DNA from: Maratus speciosus
Lineage: Eukaryota; Arthropoda; Arachnida; Araneae; Salticidae
Reading direction: 5' to 3'
Length of the DNA stretch: 64,000 bases
Assembly: GCA_963932465.1 (NCBI GenBank)
Contig: OZ010795.1
Location: 18,783,197-18,847,196 of the forward strand
Shown: one piece after another, positions 10,460 to 22,645 of the stretch
How the letters are laid out: the number at the start of each line of letters is the position of its first letter
How positions within the stretch are numbered: position 1 is the first letter of the stretch
The notes under the pieces: model-generated
The model's database searches: none
The model's input: only the letters and a program-made list of their open reading frames with translations
Told to the model about the DNA's origin: nothing
Translations under genes and position numbers: made by a program

Positions 10460-11310
10460 GTGACGTCAAAATGACGTATGGGGACACATTTCATGGGGAT
10501 GGATTTCAAGCTCTCAGTAAAAAAAAATTCTCCAACACTGGAAAAGTTCCCCCATGATATATATCCCCATCCGCTATAACGTCAGATGACGTATGTGGAC
10601 ACTTTTCATGGGGGAAGTTTTCCAATTTTCGAAGAAAGTAAAATTCTCTTGGACTGGAAATCTGCTTCCATCTGTAGTGACGTCAAAATGACGTATGGGG
10701 ACACTTTTCATGGGGGAAGTATTCAAAAAATCTCAGTGAAAAGAAAATTACCTGGCACTGGAAAACTTCCCCCTTCTGGTTTGAGGGAACTTTTCATGGA
10801 GGAAGTTTTCCAATTTTCGACGAAAGTAAAAAAAATCTAGGACTGGAAATCTGCCCCCATCTGTAGTGACTTCAAAAGGACGTATGGGGACACTTTTCAT
10901 GGGGATGGATTTCAAGCTCTCGGTAAAAAGAAAATTTTCTAACACTGGAAAAGTTCCCCCATGATATGTAACCCCATCTTCTATGACGTCAGATGACGTA
11001 TGGGGACACTTTTCCTGGGGAAGTTTTCCAATTTTCGAAGAAAGTAAAGTTCTCTTGGACTGGAAATCTGCCCCTCATCTGTTGTAACATCAAAATGACG
11101 TATAGGGACACTTTTCACGGGGGAAGTTTTCAAAAACTCAGTGAAGAGGAAATTCCCTGGCACTGGAAAACTTACCCCTTCTGGTTTTAGGGAAGTTTTC
11201 CAATTTTCATCGAAGTAAAATTCTCTAGGACTGAAAATCTGCCCCCATCTGCTGTGACGTCAAAATGACGTATGGGGGATCTTTTCATGGGGGTAGTTTT
11301 CAGCGCTCCC
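10460..11310. repeat. Higher-order tandem repeat, about 406-bp period
   Basis: The anchor GACGTATG or a close variant starts at 10,473, 10,588, 10,690, 10,879, 10,995, 11,097 and 11,267. The spacings are 115, 102, 189, then 116, 102, 170. The pattern of unequal monomers therefore repeats with a period of about 406 bp. The 189/170 interval contains a degenerate monomer that lost the anchor but keeps ACTTTTCATGG. Monomers share GGGGACACTTTTCATGGGG and GAAAAT/CTGCC(C) blocks, and several carry a palindromic TGACGTCA. The 60-85-codon open frames here are repeat artefacts. Confidence 0.75.
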
Positions 11311-12690
11311 AAATTAATAGTTAAACATAAATTAATTTATCACTATACCTCAATAAATCAACTTAGAAATCCTAAAAAGGTAGATTAAATAATGCTTAAT
11401 TATTTTTTTAATGTTTCCAAAGGTAAACAGAGCTAAAAATTTGCATTTTTTAATAAATTAATAAATTCACTTATTAGCGATTTCTACTAAGCGTAAAATC
11501 TGATAGAGTTTGGTGCCGAAGCAAAATTAATGCAATATAATGTATATTTTGGGGAATAAACATGAATTACATTTTAGAAATTAGGCGGGATTTTCAATAT
11601 GAACATTGAATGCTTATAAAAGAGGATTTAAGAAAAAAAAAACTATTTTAACTTTTATACTTATATTTCCTACTTGAATACCATTCTTCGACAATCAATA
11701 ACTCCTACAACGTGATGTCCTTCGTAGAAATATTTGTATTTTCTACTTTGCATTAGAATCTATTATTCATTCTTAATTCAACGAAAAAAAAAATACAATT
11801 GATACATTTCAGGCAGTCATCTTCTTAAGAAACTTTTAGTGTTAAACGAAATTAATCTTTATTTTAAATCCTGGAGAGAAAAGATGATAGTCATTAAAAA
11901 TTTGATTAATGAACGTATATTTTGATGGGTTACTGTGAGAAAAAGAACACCAATAACATAAAAAAGAGTGGAAACTTGGCAGAAAAAATTATAAAATCAA
12001 ATATTTGAATTTAATTAGAGAGTTTGTGATTGACAATTTTTCTTAAAACAGGAAAATTTGAACCGCTTGAACTTTATGCTATAAAGTTTTAAGTTAACGT
12101 CTGTGACATTATTCCGATTAATTAAAATCCACAACTACTGCTAAAAATAGGACCACATTATCATTATAAATATGTTCACGAATACTTTCAGATTATTTTA
12201 ATTTATAATTATTAGATAAGTTAATAACTGTAATAAATAGGCAAAATATTATTGTAGCAATATAAGCATATATTGTAGCAAATAAATACGCAAAATATTA
12301 TATCTATACTTTAATCATTGAGAAAATCATAAAATATTCCGTTTTTTACGTAAATAAAAAATGTTTAAATACATTTCAAGTACACATAAATAACTCCCTG
12401 TACTTTAAAATATAAAATACAGTTTTATTTAATTATAAATTTTCTTAGAATGAAAATAAACACTGAATCTGGTTGTAAAAATTTGAATTATTCCCTTTTT
12501 AGGTGTGTTCGTAATTATATAAATACGTAGCACCTACAGTCCTCGTCTGCTCCGTCCATCCGTCTGTTCGCATATAACAACGCAAAAAATACCCAACCAA
12601 AGGATTTGAAATTTAATATATATAATCTTTGTAGCATTTTTTCGAGTCATTTCAAATTTTATAAAAATTGATATCAAAACATAAAAATAT
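11310..12690. other. AT-rich DNA, nothing recognised
   Basis: I see no motif-bearing open frame, RNA gene or clear repeat boundary in this stretch. Confidence 0.45.
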
Positions 12691-12699
12691 ATTTTCTTC

Positions 12700-12857
12700 A
12701 TTCTATTAAATCCTATCATACGTAATTAATTCCATGATAGCCCATGACAGGTCATGATTCTAGGTTGCTATGGTGATCATTCTATTAAATCCTATCATGC
12801 CTAATTAATACAATGATATCCCATGATAGGTCATGATTCTAGATTGCCATGGTGAAC
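12700..12857. repeat. 79-bp tandem duplication
   Basis: TTCTATTAAATCCTATCAT starts at 12,701 and again at 12,780. The units share AATTAAT, CCATGATAG/CCCATGA(C/T)AGG and TCATGATTCTAG, with about 10% mismatch. Confidence 0.65.
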
Positions 12858-13599
12858 GCGTCCTATTAGATCCACATGACTGATTGAATATGTCGAATCG
12901 TAATAAATGTTGTATTCATGCATTTTCGAATAAGAGTGCAACAACTATTGCACCAAGATCTGAATATTTATAAAACTGGTTATCGTACGAACGCAACTCG
13001 TATGCCACGTTTGATATACAATTTCTGACTTGTTTATTAAATCAGAGACCTTTTATTTAAATACGGATATTTAAAGTTTGAGATATAGTGCTTTTTAAAA
13101 GTGAATTGTGTACAGTGTGGCACTTGCCCAGAAATGGATCTCGTGATTTTGAATTTCGCTGTTAATGGAAGAATCTTTCAGGTGATATCACATTGCACTA
13201 CCAGAGAACTTTCCATCTATGACAGATTTTACAAGTGCCAGGTGTCATTAAATGTATGTGGTGCATTAAATATATATATTAAATGAGTGTACATATAATG
13301 TATAGACATATCTTATTTATTTCCTTCATTTTAGCCTTTAAAATGATTCATGGTTGTAGTTCCACAAACATTTGGCCTATTTCGGCGATTTCTTATTAGC
13401 GTATCATGAAATCCATTATGACATCAATTCGTATTCAACTTTATTCAACAGAGACTATTTGGCTTTTTTCACATTTGGTGTACTCAGAAAGAAGTGCACT
13501 TAACATTGGTGCATTAATTTATAATTAAATTCTGATACTATTAAAATCCTGTATTTCCATAGGAAACATACTTATGAACATAATTTTTATAATTCTAAC

Positions 13600-15545
13600 C
13601 TATCACGAAATGGGTTCAATATCGATTACAAAATTGCAACTTTACATTAGAAAAACAAGCTTGATTTAAACGAGTGTAAAAGGGCCAGCTTTACATAATT
13701 CTACGACTCATCAACATATCATTATCAGAAATAACAAAAATCTATCTTATGAACAAATATTAATAATTCATTTCACTTCATTTTATATAATCTGAGAAAA
13801 AGTATTTTCAATATTTATTTCAAATCTAGCACGTAGTGCATCTCAATGTGAAATATGAAAATTGATAACGAAGCCAGTTAAATGTAATCTAATCTATATA
13901 CATTTGGAAATGGGAGTATCATCTAAATAAGGACCTTACAGAAATATCATTGTTTAAGAACGAATACATTCAATCAGCGTTTCAGTAAGTTTGTTTTCTT
14001 CAAATATTTTCATCTTCTGACACCGATCCGAATATTTTCCGATTCTGATATCGATGGAATTTATTGTACTTCAGCTACACAAGTATTCACATTAACTAAA
14101 TTACAAATTTGTGGGCAGGATAATTTGAACGAATAATTTTTTTTACTAAAATAACTCATCCAAATTTTCCTTTATCACAATTTAGTCTCATAAAAAGGAA
14201 TGCTTTATTGGATTCAACGCACTGCATCAAAAATAGCAGAGATCTATTTTAAGAACAAATAATAATAACGGATTTCATTTCATTTTGAATGATCTGAGAA
14301 AAAGTCATTTCAACGATTATTTCAAATCTAGCACGTAAATCTCAAACAGAAATGTAGAAAACGATAATGACTCCGTATAACGTAATCTGTGTTTATCCAT
14401 TTGAAAATTCGACTCTTATCTAAATCTGGAAATTTTAAAGATTGGATTCAGAAATCTTCAAGCAGACATTTTCATGATAACTAAATGAAATTCTTTGAAT
14501 GCGTCACGGTCTCTTGACCCCTTTGATAAAAGTAATCTATTTCGTTGTCAGATTTCATTTCACTCGCAGCCAATAATATTGTCTAGCTCTTTTTATTTCT
14601 TTACATGAAATTCCTTATTTCTGGATTTTCTTATAAAGCAAAAATTCCGCGTAGTAAACAGACTTTATTTTTTTTAATTCGATAAAAAATATAAATATGT
14701 ATATTTCTTAATTTTTGACATAAAGTAAATACATTCTTCACTTCACTTCAGAAGATTCAAAAGTAAGTGAAGGATGTGCATTACAAAGGATGAAATAAAT
14801 TTGTTTAGAATACCGTGTGATGCAAATTATATGACAAAAAAAAATGGGAGATAAGTTATGTTTAAGGAAACGAACACAAATTATATACGAACATTTGTTC
14901 AAAAATTCAGAGTTATTTATTATTTATTCATTTATTTATTTACTGTTATTTGTTTTTATTAATATTTAAAATAGCACCAAAATGTCTTTTCATTGACACA
15001 TAAACATTTATCACAAAATAATGTTTAAAAATCAGAAATAAAGAAAATGTTACTGCCCAAAAATAGCCAAAAAAAAATCTGTATGATGATGAATGTTTTT
15101 CTATATTCGTGCTGATATTTATATCAGGCATTTATACAATTTAGCCATTTATTATACCATTTATGGTGTGATAAAATTATCCATTTCTATATTTTTCTGG
15201 ATTCTAAAATTTACTTTCTTCTATCGTCATCACTACGATTTATTTATTCTCTGCCAAAAATATCCAGGAAAAGTTATTCTTTAATAGATTTTCTTCAGTC
15301 ATTTTGCTTTGTGGTTTCTTTAGAAGGTATTTTAAATTTATGGTAAGCACCTATTACTAAAAATTTAAAGCATTAAATAAAGAAATTAGAAAACGATAGT
15401 TGAAGGAAAAACCTATATAAGGAATGTTTTCTTTTAGATATTTTGGTAGGAGATAAACAAATCGTGGTATTGACAATAGAAAATAAATTTATTTTGAGTG
15501 CGAAAAATTTATGCATGGAGAATATTACTGCATCATTAATGTATA
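13600..15545. repeat. Long dispersed repeat, interrupted paralog at 45-50 kb
   Basis: The blocks AATCTGAGAAAA, AAATCTAGCACGTAGAT, ATTCGACTCTTATCTAAA, AAGATTGGATTCAGAAATCT and TATATTTTTCTGGATTC follow the same order at 45,040-45,910 and then 49,430-50,045. An internal partial duplication is visible, because the GAGAAAAAGT...CTAGCACGTA segment occurs at about 13,795 and 14,295. No coding capacity or termini were identified. The later copy is split by about 3.5 kb of inserted sequence. Confidence 0.55.
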
Positions 15546-15549
15546 TATA

Positions 15550-17144
15550 CAGTGGTGGTCAAAGTTTTCGGCTAGTCAGTTTCTTTGATTTACTTGACAG
15601 AATGTTTTAGCGAAGAAGTAGCGCAATTGCTCCAAAAGTTAGGAATATGCAAATGACCTCTGACTTTGAGATCATTTTGATTGGATACTGGACACTTGAT
15701 GCAAAGGGGAGAAATTCCGGCCATTCGTCATTCGTTATTTTTTTCTGTCGGTAAAGTGTTTTTTGGCAGTGTTTGTTTATTAATACACGTGAATAACGTA
15801 GTTGAAATTCAAAAATGAAAAGTTAAGCATTTATTGTTTATAAACGAATGATTTGTTCGTCGCTAAAGGGCTAATCCTTTCTTGAGATTGCGGTAAACTT
15901 ATCGATCAGAAAATCTACTGTGAACGATGTTTTCAAAATATATAAAGATAGTCATGGCCTTCAGGACTTGCCACAGTCTGCGAGACCCTGAAAAAGCACT
16001 ATTCATGTGGGCAGAATTATCAGGAGAAAAACAGATGATGACCCGCATTAAAATGCCGCTGCAATATCCCACGATTTACGGAATGAAAATATGGCTGAAA
16101 TAAGTCGGTCTACCGTGTCACGACGCTTTCGTGGCGTAAGACTTTACGGAAGAGTCGGTGTTAAAAAGCTTGCATAAGAAAAAATTCAAACTGGCGTTTG
16201 CCTTGGAACAGAAAGACTGGTTAAGTGAAAACTGGAAGAAAGTACTATTTTCCGATGAATCAAAGTTCAACCTTTTTGGTAGTGATGGTAGTCATACGTC
16301 CGACGACCAAATCATATCAAAAGATATGATTAAATATATGTTATTCCTACAATGCAGCATGGACGACGACACGTTATGCTGTGAGAAGCATTTTCTGGAA
16401 AAGGTGTTGGTCCGTTAGTTGAATGCTGCAACAAGCTGAATGATGCATTGTATAAGGATATCTTGCAAGATCACTTTCTGCCTTATGGGAGGAAAAACTT
16501 TGGTCGCAACTATTTGTTTCAGCATCATAACGACCCAAAGAATACTGAATGTATTCTTTCGGTCGTTATCATGCTGTCGTTATCAGCTCATCAAGCAGTG
16601 GCTTTCGCACAAAAAAAAACCGCTTTTGAAATGCCCAGCGCAATCACCCGATCTGAATCCAATAGAAAATCTTTGAAACGAACTTGGCAAATGCGAGCGG
16701 AATTATAAATATTCCAATTCAGCAGAATTTCCCAAAAATAGCAAGAAGAGTGGAAAAAGATTTCCATAGACAATCGTCAACCGTTCACTGAATAATTATT
16801 AATTATTAAGATGCTATGATTGAATAGATGCCACGTCGCTTTGTCGCAGTACTTATTGCTAAACATATGCCGACAAAATACTAATTGTAAATGTTATTTC
16901 CACTGTAATTTTCAATTATAACACCATTTTTAACAAACATGCCAATGTGGCCGGAAATTTTTCAGAACATGCGTTTTCCTTTCCAATTAATTTTGTCAAT
17001 TAAATTTATTGATATTTATTTGTTATTACATAAATAAATTCCTAACTATTATTCCTATAAAATGTATAAGTATCCTCTTTGTACGGGTATACTTACAAAT
17101 TAATCAAAAATTTTATGCTGGCCGGAAACTTTTGACCGCCACTG
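15550..17144 (+). mobile_element. Tc1/mariner-type transposon, decayed
   Basis: The element is 1,595 bp long. It starts CAGTGGTGGTCAAAGTTTTC and its 3' end is the inverted CAGTGGCGGTCAAAAGTTTC. It is flanked on both sides by the TA target dinucleotide (15,548-15,549 and 17,145-17,146). Inside is a broken plus-strand transposase with Tc1 motifs. The TIR divergence, the frameshifts and the stops show it is an inactive relic. Confidence 0.9.
15810..16795 (+). pseudogene. Tc1-like transposase pseudogene (DD34E type)
   Basis: Fragments of a Tc1 transposase are spread over more than one frame. The N-terminal helix-turn-helix region (about 15,830-16,150) is interrupted by stops, though a stretch ending STVSRRFRGVRL is readable. 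From 16,158 the catalytic core reads KDWLSENWKKVLFSDESKF, with the first catalytic Asp in FSDES, then FNLFGSDG; this frame ends at a TAG at 16,416-16,418. The second catalytic Asp is in HHNDPKNTE in another frame (about 16,520). The Glu is in QSPDLNPIENL back in the first frame (about 16,650). At least two frameshifts are needed to connect them, so no transposase can be made. Confidence 0.88.
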
Positions 17145-17149
17145 TATAT

Positions 17150-18990
17150 GTGTATTAGGTTGCATAAAATTCGTACCACACTAGTGAAATATTACAACTG
17201 AATGCATCAAAATTGGAGATTATTGGCAGCTCTTGACAGGCTGAGTTACTTAGCAGTTTACAATTTTAATCAGTTACATTAATTTATTGGTAGTAGTGTG
17301 ATTGGCTAAGTCCAATCGAAACACCAGGGATTCATTAAGGAGTCGAATTATATTCCGTTGGCCAGGTCATACGAGTAGTACGGTAAAAGATTAAGAATTC
17401 TGGTGGTTACACCATTAAAACAGAGCCAAATGTCTCGTTAAAAGGTTTATTCAGTCACACATCAAAACGTGAATAGCTCACACATCACGAGAGTTTTCGT
17501 ATAGCCTTCAAGCTAGAGTAAAAATCACTACTTCCTGCTAAAACGATTTTTATCAACAAATTTAGACAATATACTATACGCTAAGATACCTGGTAACAGA
17601 CTTTTAAAACAATCGAGCAACACAGAATTCTCTGCTCTGAGCTCATGCACGGTGGGTTTGTTAACACTTGCGTAGGAAGACAGATTGCAATGTAAACTTT
17701 AGGCAAAACCGTTCAGATTCAGGAGCGAGCCACCTAGTGAAATGTGCTCCGTTACTCAACTAATAGAGAACCAGAGAGGAGCGTAATAGGGAATGAGTTC
17801 CATTTAGGATAAATCGCTGTGAAACATAATCAGCCGTTTAATCAGTAGTTTTATATAATCGTTTCATAAATTCGTTTCCTTAGAATTTTATGTACAAAGT
17901 TTTGACATTGACCATTTGATAGCTCCTGATTGGATTTCTTATAATGTAATCCCTGTAATGTAGAACTTTCGTAACATTGCTACAGTATGTGAGTCCTACA
18001 CAGGGTATGTGCCCTGTGCTAGAAATTAAATTGACCAGGAGCTGAAAAGAGCAATAAGCAAGTTATAATGTTTTGTAGGAGTACCAACCATTCTCGGGTC
18101 TCTTGCTTGCCTGCCAGACACCATGATCACGTGACACGCGGTGCAGAAATGATTCAAATATTTTCTTGTTATATGTAGAAGTAAAATTTGAACTCAGAAT
18201 GTAAGCTGCTATATTCTGGTCTTCCGAATGAAAGAACTACTAATTTTGATTTCCTTATTGTTTTCACTTGGGCACGACAATATATTTTTATTCAAAAAGC
18301 TTCCTTTAAGGGAATAAAAATTGAAGTGCATATTGAAAAGCCCATAAGGAACAATGAAATTTTATACTGATATTTTCTAAAGTTATTTTGTAAATAATGT
18401 ACATTGTTGCAGGTGTGCTAAATATTCGAGAAAATATGTTAATCCTGGTGTGTTTATTTTTTAGTTGACAAACACATATTCCTCTTGATTTTGAAATAAC
18501 ATACACTGCAATGGAAAATAGTTTAAACAGATGAAAAAACGAAGATCAAAGCTCTCCCCACATTTGATTTAGAATTTCGTGAACGAAGTAGTTTGGATTA
18601 ATATTCTTCTTATATCATATTTTGTAAGAGAAAGTGTCATTATTATGCCTTTTTAAGTCACATGCTCCCGGACTATTTAACAAAGCGATGGAATAGAAGG
18701 AGACCACATTTTAATTGTAGAGAAAACATTTGAACTAATCTAGTTTTTATACACAGGAAAAAACATGCTGCTACCGCCAGCATTTAGTTACGATGTGCTA
18801 TTTCGTTTGAGAAATTCACGAAAGAAACAATTTTAACTAAAATGATACAAAATAAAGATATGTTTTTTTGTTTAATTTGAGCTAATTTATAATAATGTAA
18901 AAATATTTATACATTTATAATAATCTATGCGAGATTTATACACGGTTTAGCTGATAATGAAACACGAAGTTGCGTATCTGCTTCGCACTT
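17150..18990. other. Intergenic, nothing recognised
   Basis: 17,150-18,130 is less AT-rich than its surroundings but has no open frame above 60 codons and no RNA fold that I recognise. 18,130-18,990 is AT-rich. It could hold untranslated or unrecognised repeat sequence. Confidence 0.4.
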
Positions 18991-18996
18991 AAAATA

Positions 18997-20310
18997 GGGT
19001 AACCCTAGGCTAGATGGCCATAGTTTTCAAAGATTGAAATAAAAATTCTTAGAATGCAAATACAAGAAATAATGATGCATATTTAAAATTCTTATACATA
19101 TGCTCATAACATTTTATGCAAAAAATAATTAAATACTGCAAACAAAAGTGTTAAACAAGAATGAAATTAAAATGGCAGATGGCCATCTCTCCTTAAAGCC
19201 GAAGAGTGATGGCTATCCAATGCAAGAAGGAAAAAGTGAAGTTAAATAACAAAAAAAAAAACACATTTCATGTAGTTAATCATGAAAAACATGTAGTAGT
19301 TTGTAAATATGCAGTTATATGATGAAAAATGAATGAATAAAACTCGAATAAACAATAAAATAAACAAAGTATAATTTCAATCCTTCACTTTTCGTAAAAT
19401 CTTACCATATGTTTGGCAAAGGTCTTGATAATTTGTACACGTTTCATGGAACCACTTCAGATAATTTATGCACTGTATCCAGACATCCTTTTTGGATGTA
19501 ATATTATATTGTTTTTCACAACCAACACAGTGATCCTAATCCAATTCTATTTACTCGAAATCTGTGGAATCTGATAATTTAAATGTATTTCGTTTTCTTC
19601 GCTACTGGAAATGTCGTGTTTTTTTCTCGCATTAATTTTAGGCTTATTACGTTAATTTAGTTTATTTATCAAATTTATCAATTTCTGTCATGAAAGTTTC
19701 CGACTTTTTTCAGTATTTTCTGAAATAAATAAATTGTTAAGTCTTATTACATTATTATTATTATTAAAATATTTATATTAGTTTAAATTTAAATAATTAT
19801 ATCAATTAATATATTTATAAACATAAACTTTATCTATTTATTTTAAATTTACTTATATTTAGTTAAAATGGTCACTTCGTATAATTTTGAAATATTGTAG
19901 AGGTGGCCATCTCTCCTAGATTTCATGTGGCCATCTCTCCTGAAATTGAAGGACTGATGGTTGCCCAATTTGAAGCATAAATAGCCATTGTACGTCTTTA
20001 TTTTAGACTTGGAAGTAAAGATTAGATTATATACGTGCCTTAAAATTCCATATAGTAAAATATATATATAACGTACGTACTGCAAAACATTCAGATACCT
20101 AAGTCAAAAAAAAATATTCAACCACTAAATTAAATAAACATTAAAAATACACTTACTTTTTATAATCGAACAACACAACTGCATGTCACAATAAATAAAC
20201 TCGTTGAACTATTTACTACGAACAAATTTTATGTTGCAATCTATGATCAAGTTTTGTTTATATTTAGAGTGGCCATCTCTCCTCTATGGCCATCTATCTT
20301 AGAGTTAACC
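18997..20310. mobile_element. Non-autonomous TIR element with GGCCATCTCTCC motifs
   Basis: The left end GGGTAACCCTAGGCTAGATG GCCATAG is matched in inverted form at the right end (GGTTAACTCTAAGATAGATG GCCATAG on the minus strand), with about five mismatches over 27 bp. The flanking dinucleotide is TA on both sides. Length is 1,314 bp. Internally GGCCATCTCTCC or its complement recurs at about 19,180, 19,903, 19,928 and 20,272. No transposase is present and the open frames within are short and unremarkable. Confidence 0.7.
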
Positions 20311-20311
20311 T

Positions 20312-22630
20312 AAATGAATATAGCCCGTCGATTTAATTGCAATAGAATATTAAAGCAAATTTTACTCAGTACAAAATTAAATATAAAATCTAAAAATGAA
20401 ATATATCAGTTTTTCAATAACACGTTCTTATTACAAGATACATATACGAAAATAATATTGTTGATTCGGCTCTTCAATACTTGGTGTCGTTAAATAATTA
20501 GGAGCAATACTGAAACATTTTATTTACACATCCTTCAACCGTTTTCGGAATTTATGCAAAGGGATGTGCCGAAAAGTCATTTCAAGGTGTGTATATTGGG
20601 AGAGGAGGGGGAATTTCTTATTTGTACATTACTACGAGAAATCCATAATATCCCTGTCGCGGAGATAAATGTTTCACTTGAACACTGGTATCGAAAAGTG
20701 GAAAAAGTAAAGTTGAAGATCAAAAACATTAAACTTCTTTAATTGTAAATATATTCAAGCTGAAAGATTAAGCAAGCATTGAAGAATATTAGATTTATTT
20801 AAAACTATTTTTAAGTAATACTGCACGCAATCCGCATATTATAAATTTGAAAAACTCAAAAAGCACGTTTAGCCTTGAACTACTTTACATAAATGTATTG
20901 AAACAATGTAACACAATTTTGTGAAATATCCATTTAAATAACTTAATCAGTTGTTCAGATATTAGAAATCACGAACAACTAAAAGTCAAGTATTTGAAAC
21001 TTTTCGAGCTCTTGTTACGCATTGTTACCATCGATTTTAATACGATTTTAAAAATTCGTACAATATATTTTTAAATTTCCTATTACCATAATGAGATGAA
21101 GAATAAGAAATAACATTTTAGTATAAAATCAAGTATATCACTGTGTGGTACATAGTACAGATTGATACAAGGTTCTTGAGCGGATGACATTAACTTTCTC
21201 TAAGAATATTAACGAAATGTTGCATGTTAGTAATTCTACTCATGTCTGAGTTTGTTTTTAGCGATTGCAAAATTTAAGACCAACGTTTGAAATTGTTTAA
21301 CTTAAGTTTTCGCAAAATCTCAGTTCTAAACATTTAGGACTCCTTATTGAGATAAACTGTAGAACGCAACCGGTTAATTACGTGAAGGAAAATGTGATAT
21401 TCAGAAGTTACGTACACAGTTATATACATAAAAACAAGTACAAGATATTAAAAGGTGTGTTTGTTAGTTTTTAAACAAGTCATTGTGCTATTTTATTAGT
21501 TATAATTCTAAAGAAATATTGATTGTAAAATCGAACCGCCATTACAAATATTTTGCGGTTCAATATTTCTACCTTCTGAATCCAGTGAAACGTTTTCCAG
21601 TACAAATACTGAATTATATAAAACCCAGAATAGAAAATATTATTTTAGCTCAAAATTTGTATGTGCATTAATATCGGAGAGTAAACCGTTCTACAATGTA
21701 TACAAAGTGTTGTCTTGTGCGTAAAAGTTATGTTGTATACGAAAGGAACTGGGTGATTTCATTTTGACGTTATAAAAAAGAATTACAAATCTATGAAAGA
21801 TAATAGTTTCTTTCATTAACTAAATTCATCTATATTGTATTCAACTGAAGTGAAATAAATTGAAAGTTTTATATTTAACATCAAAATCAATTTTGCAATA
21901 TTTTCATGTTACTTAATTCTGTTTTGTTCCATATGCATAACTAAATACAAAAAAAGGATGATTAAGATAATAACTGATAAGTTATTTGCAAAAGGACTTT
22001 TGAAATACAATGAAGAATGTCTTTAAAACCAACATCACATACGTCATGCCTATTTCCAAACTGATACCAATTAAAAGGTCAGATGATATTCATTTTATAA
22101 GGATACAATTACATCTAAGGTTACCTTTCGTGTTTCTGTATTGTGTAATTAATAGAAGAAACGCTGATTGTTTTCAAATTCTCAACACTAAGTATTATGA
22201 ATCATTCTTGATCATTAATCATTATATATAGTTATTAAAATAGAAATTAAAAAACAAGAAGATATTTGTTTTCGTCCGAAAACGTTACTGTAATGGAAAA
22301 GGTAGAAATAATTTTGGTACTTATAAAAATAACATTGAGAATGTTGTTAACTCTCATTCATATGTTCTAATAATAAAAATAATAAAACTTTTTAGTTATA
22401 TAAAAATATTTTGTGAGGAACGTTTTATGGAAAATAAATGCATTAAAATTAAAAGGATATGGAATCCCATAAAACAATAAATCTTGGATATGATGCTGGC
22501 TATTTCAAAACACTTTCAAGACCAACCGGTGGACAAATACTAGAATTTTTTTTCATCGAAAATAAATCCGAACGGTCGACTATTACTTGCACTCATACAG
22601 TACCGTCAACAACATACAATATATTTTGAC
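20312..22630. other. Region upstream of the IR gene, possible missing exon
   Basis: AT-rich with only short open frames. The receptor at 22,646 lacks its N-terminal part, so an upstream exon is expected here or beyond. The 73-codon frame at 22,010-22,231 and a fragment near 22,480-22,540 that is in the receptor's frame but ends in a TAG are the nearest candidates. Neither is convincing on sequence alone. Confidence 0.3.
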
Positions 22631-22632
22631 AG
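22620..22632 (+). promoter_or_regulatory. Candidate 3' splice site for the IR exon
   Basis: TATATTTTGACAG ends in AG and is followed by a frame that reads F-N-V-I-M-I-Y-E into the receptor. This fits the usual S1 sequence better than a start at the ATG at 22,646. It is a weak polypyrimidine tract, so the call is tentative. Confidence 0.35.
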
Positions 22633-22645
22633 ATTCAATGTAATT

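Noticed and set aside
10460..11310. Possible CRISPR-like array
   Set aside because: Repeats are long, unequal and diverged with no unique spacers, and the genome is eukaryotic. It is a higher-order tandem repeat.
22459..22629. 56-codon open frame just upstream of the IR gene
   Set aside because: It is in a different frame from the receptor, has no S1-like motifs and ends in TGA before the receptor starts.
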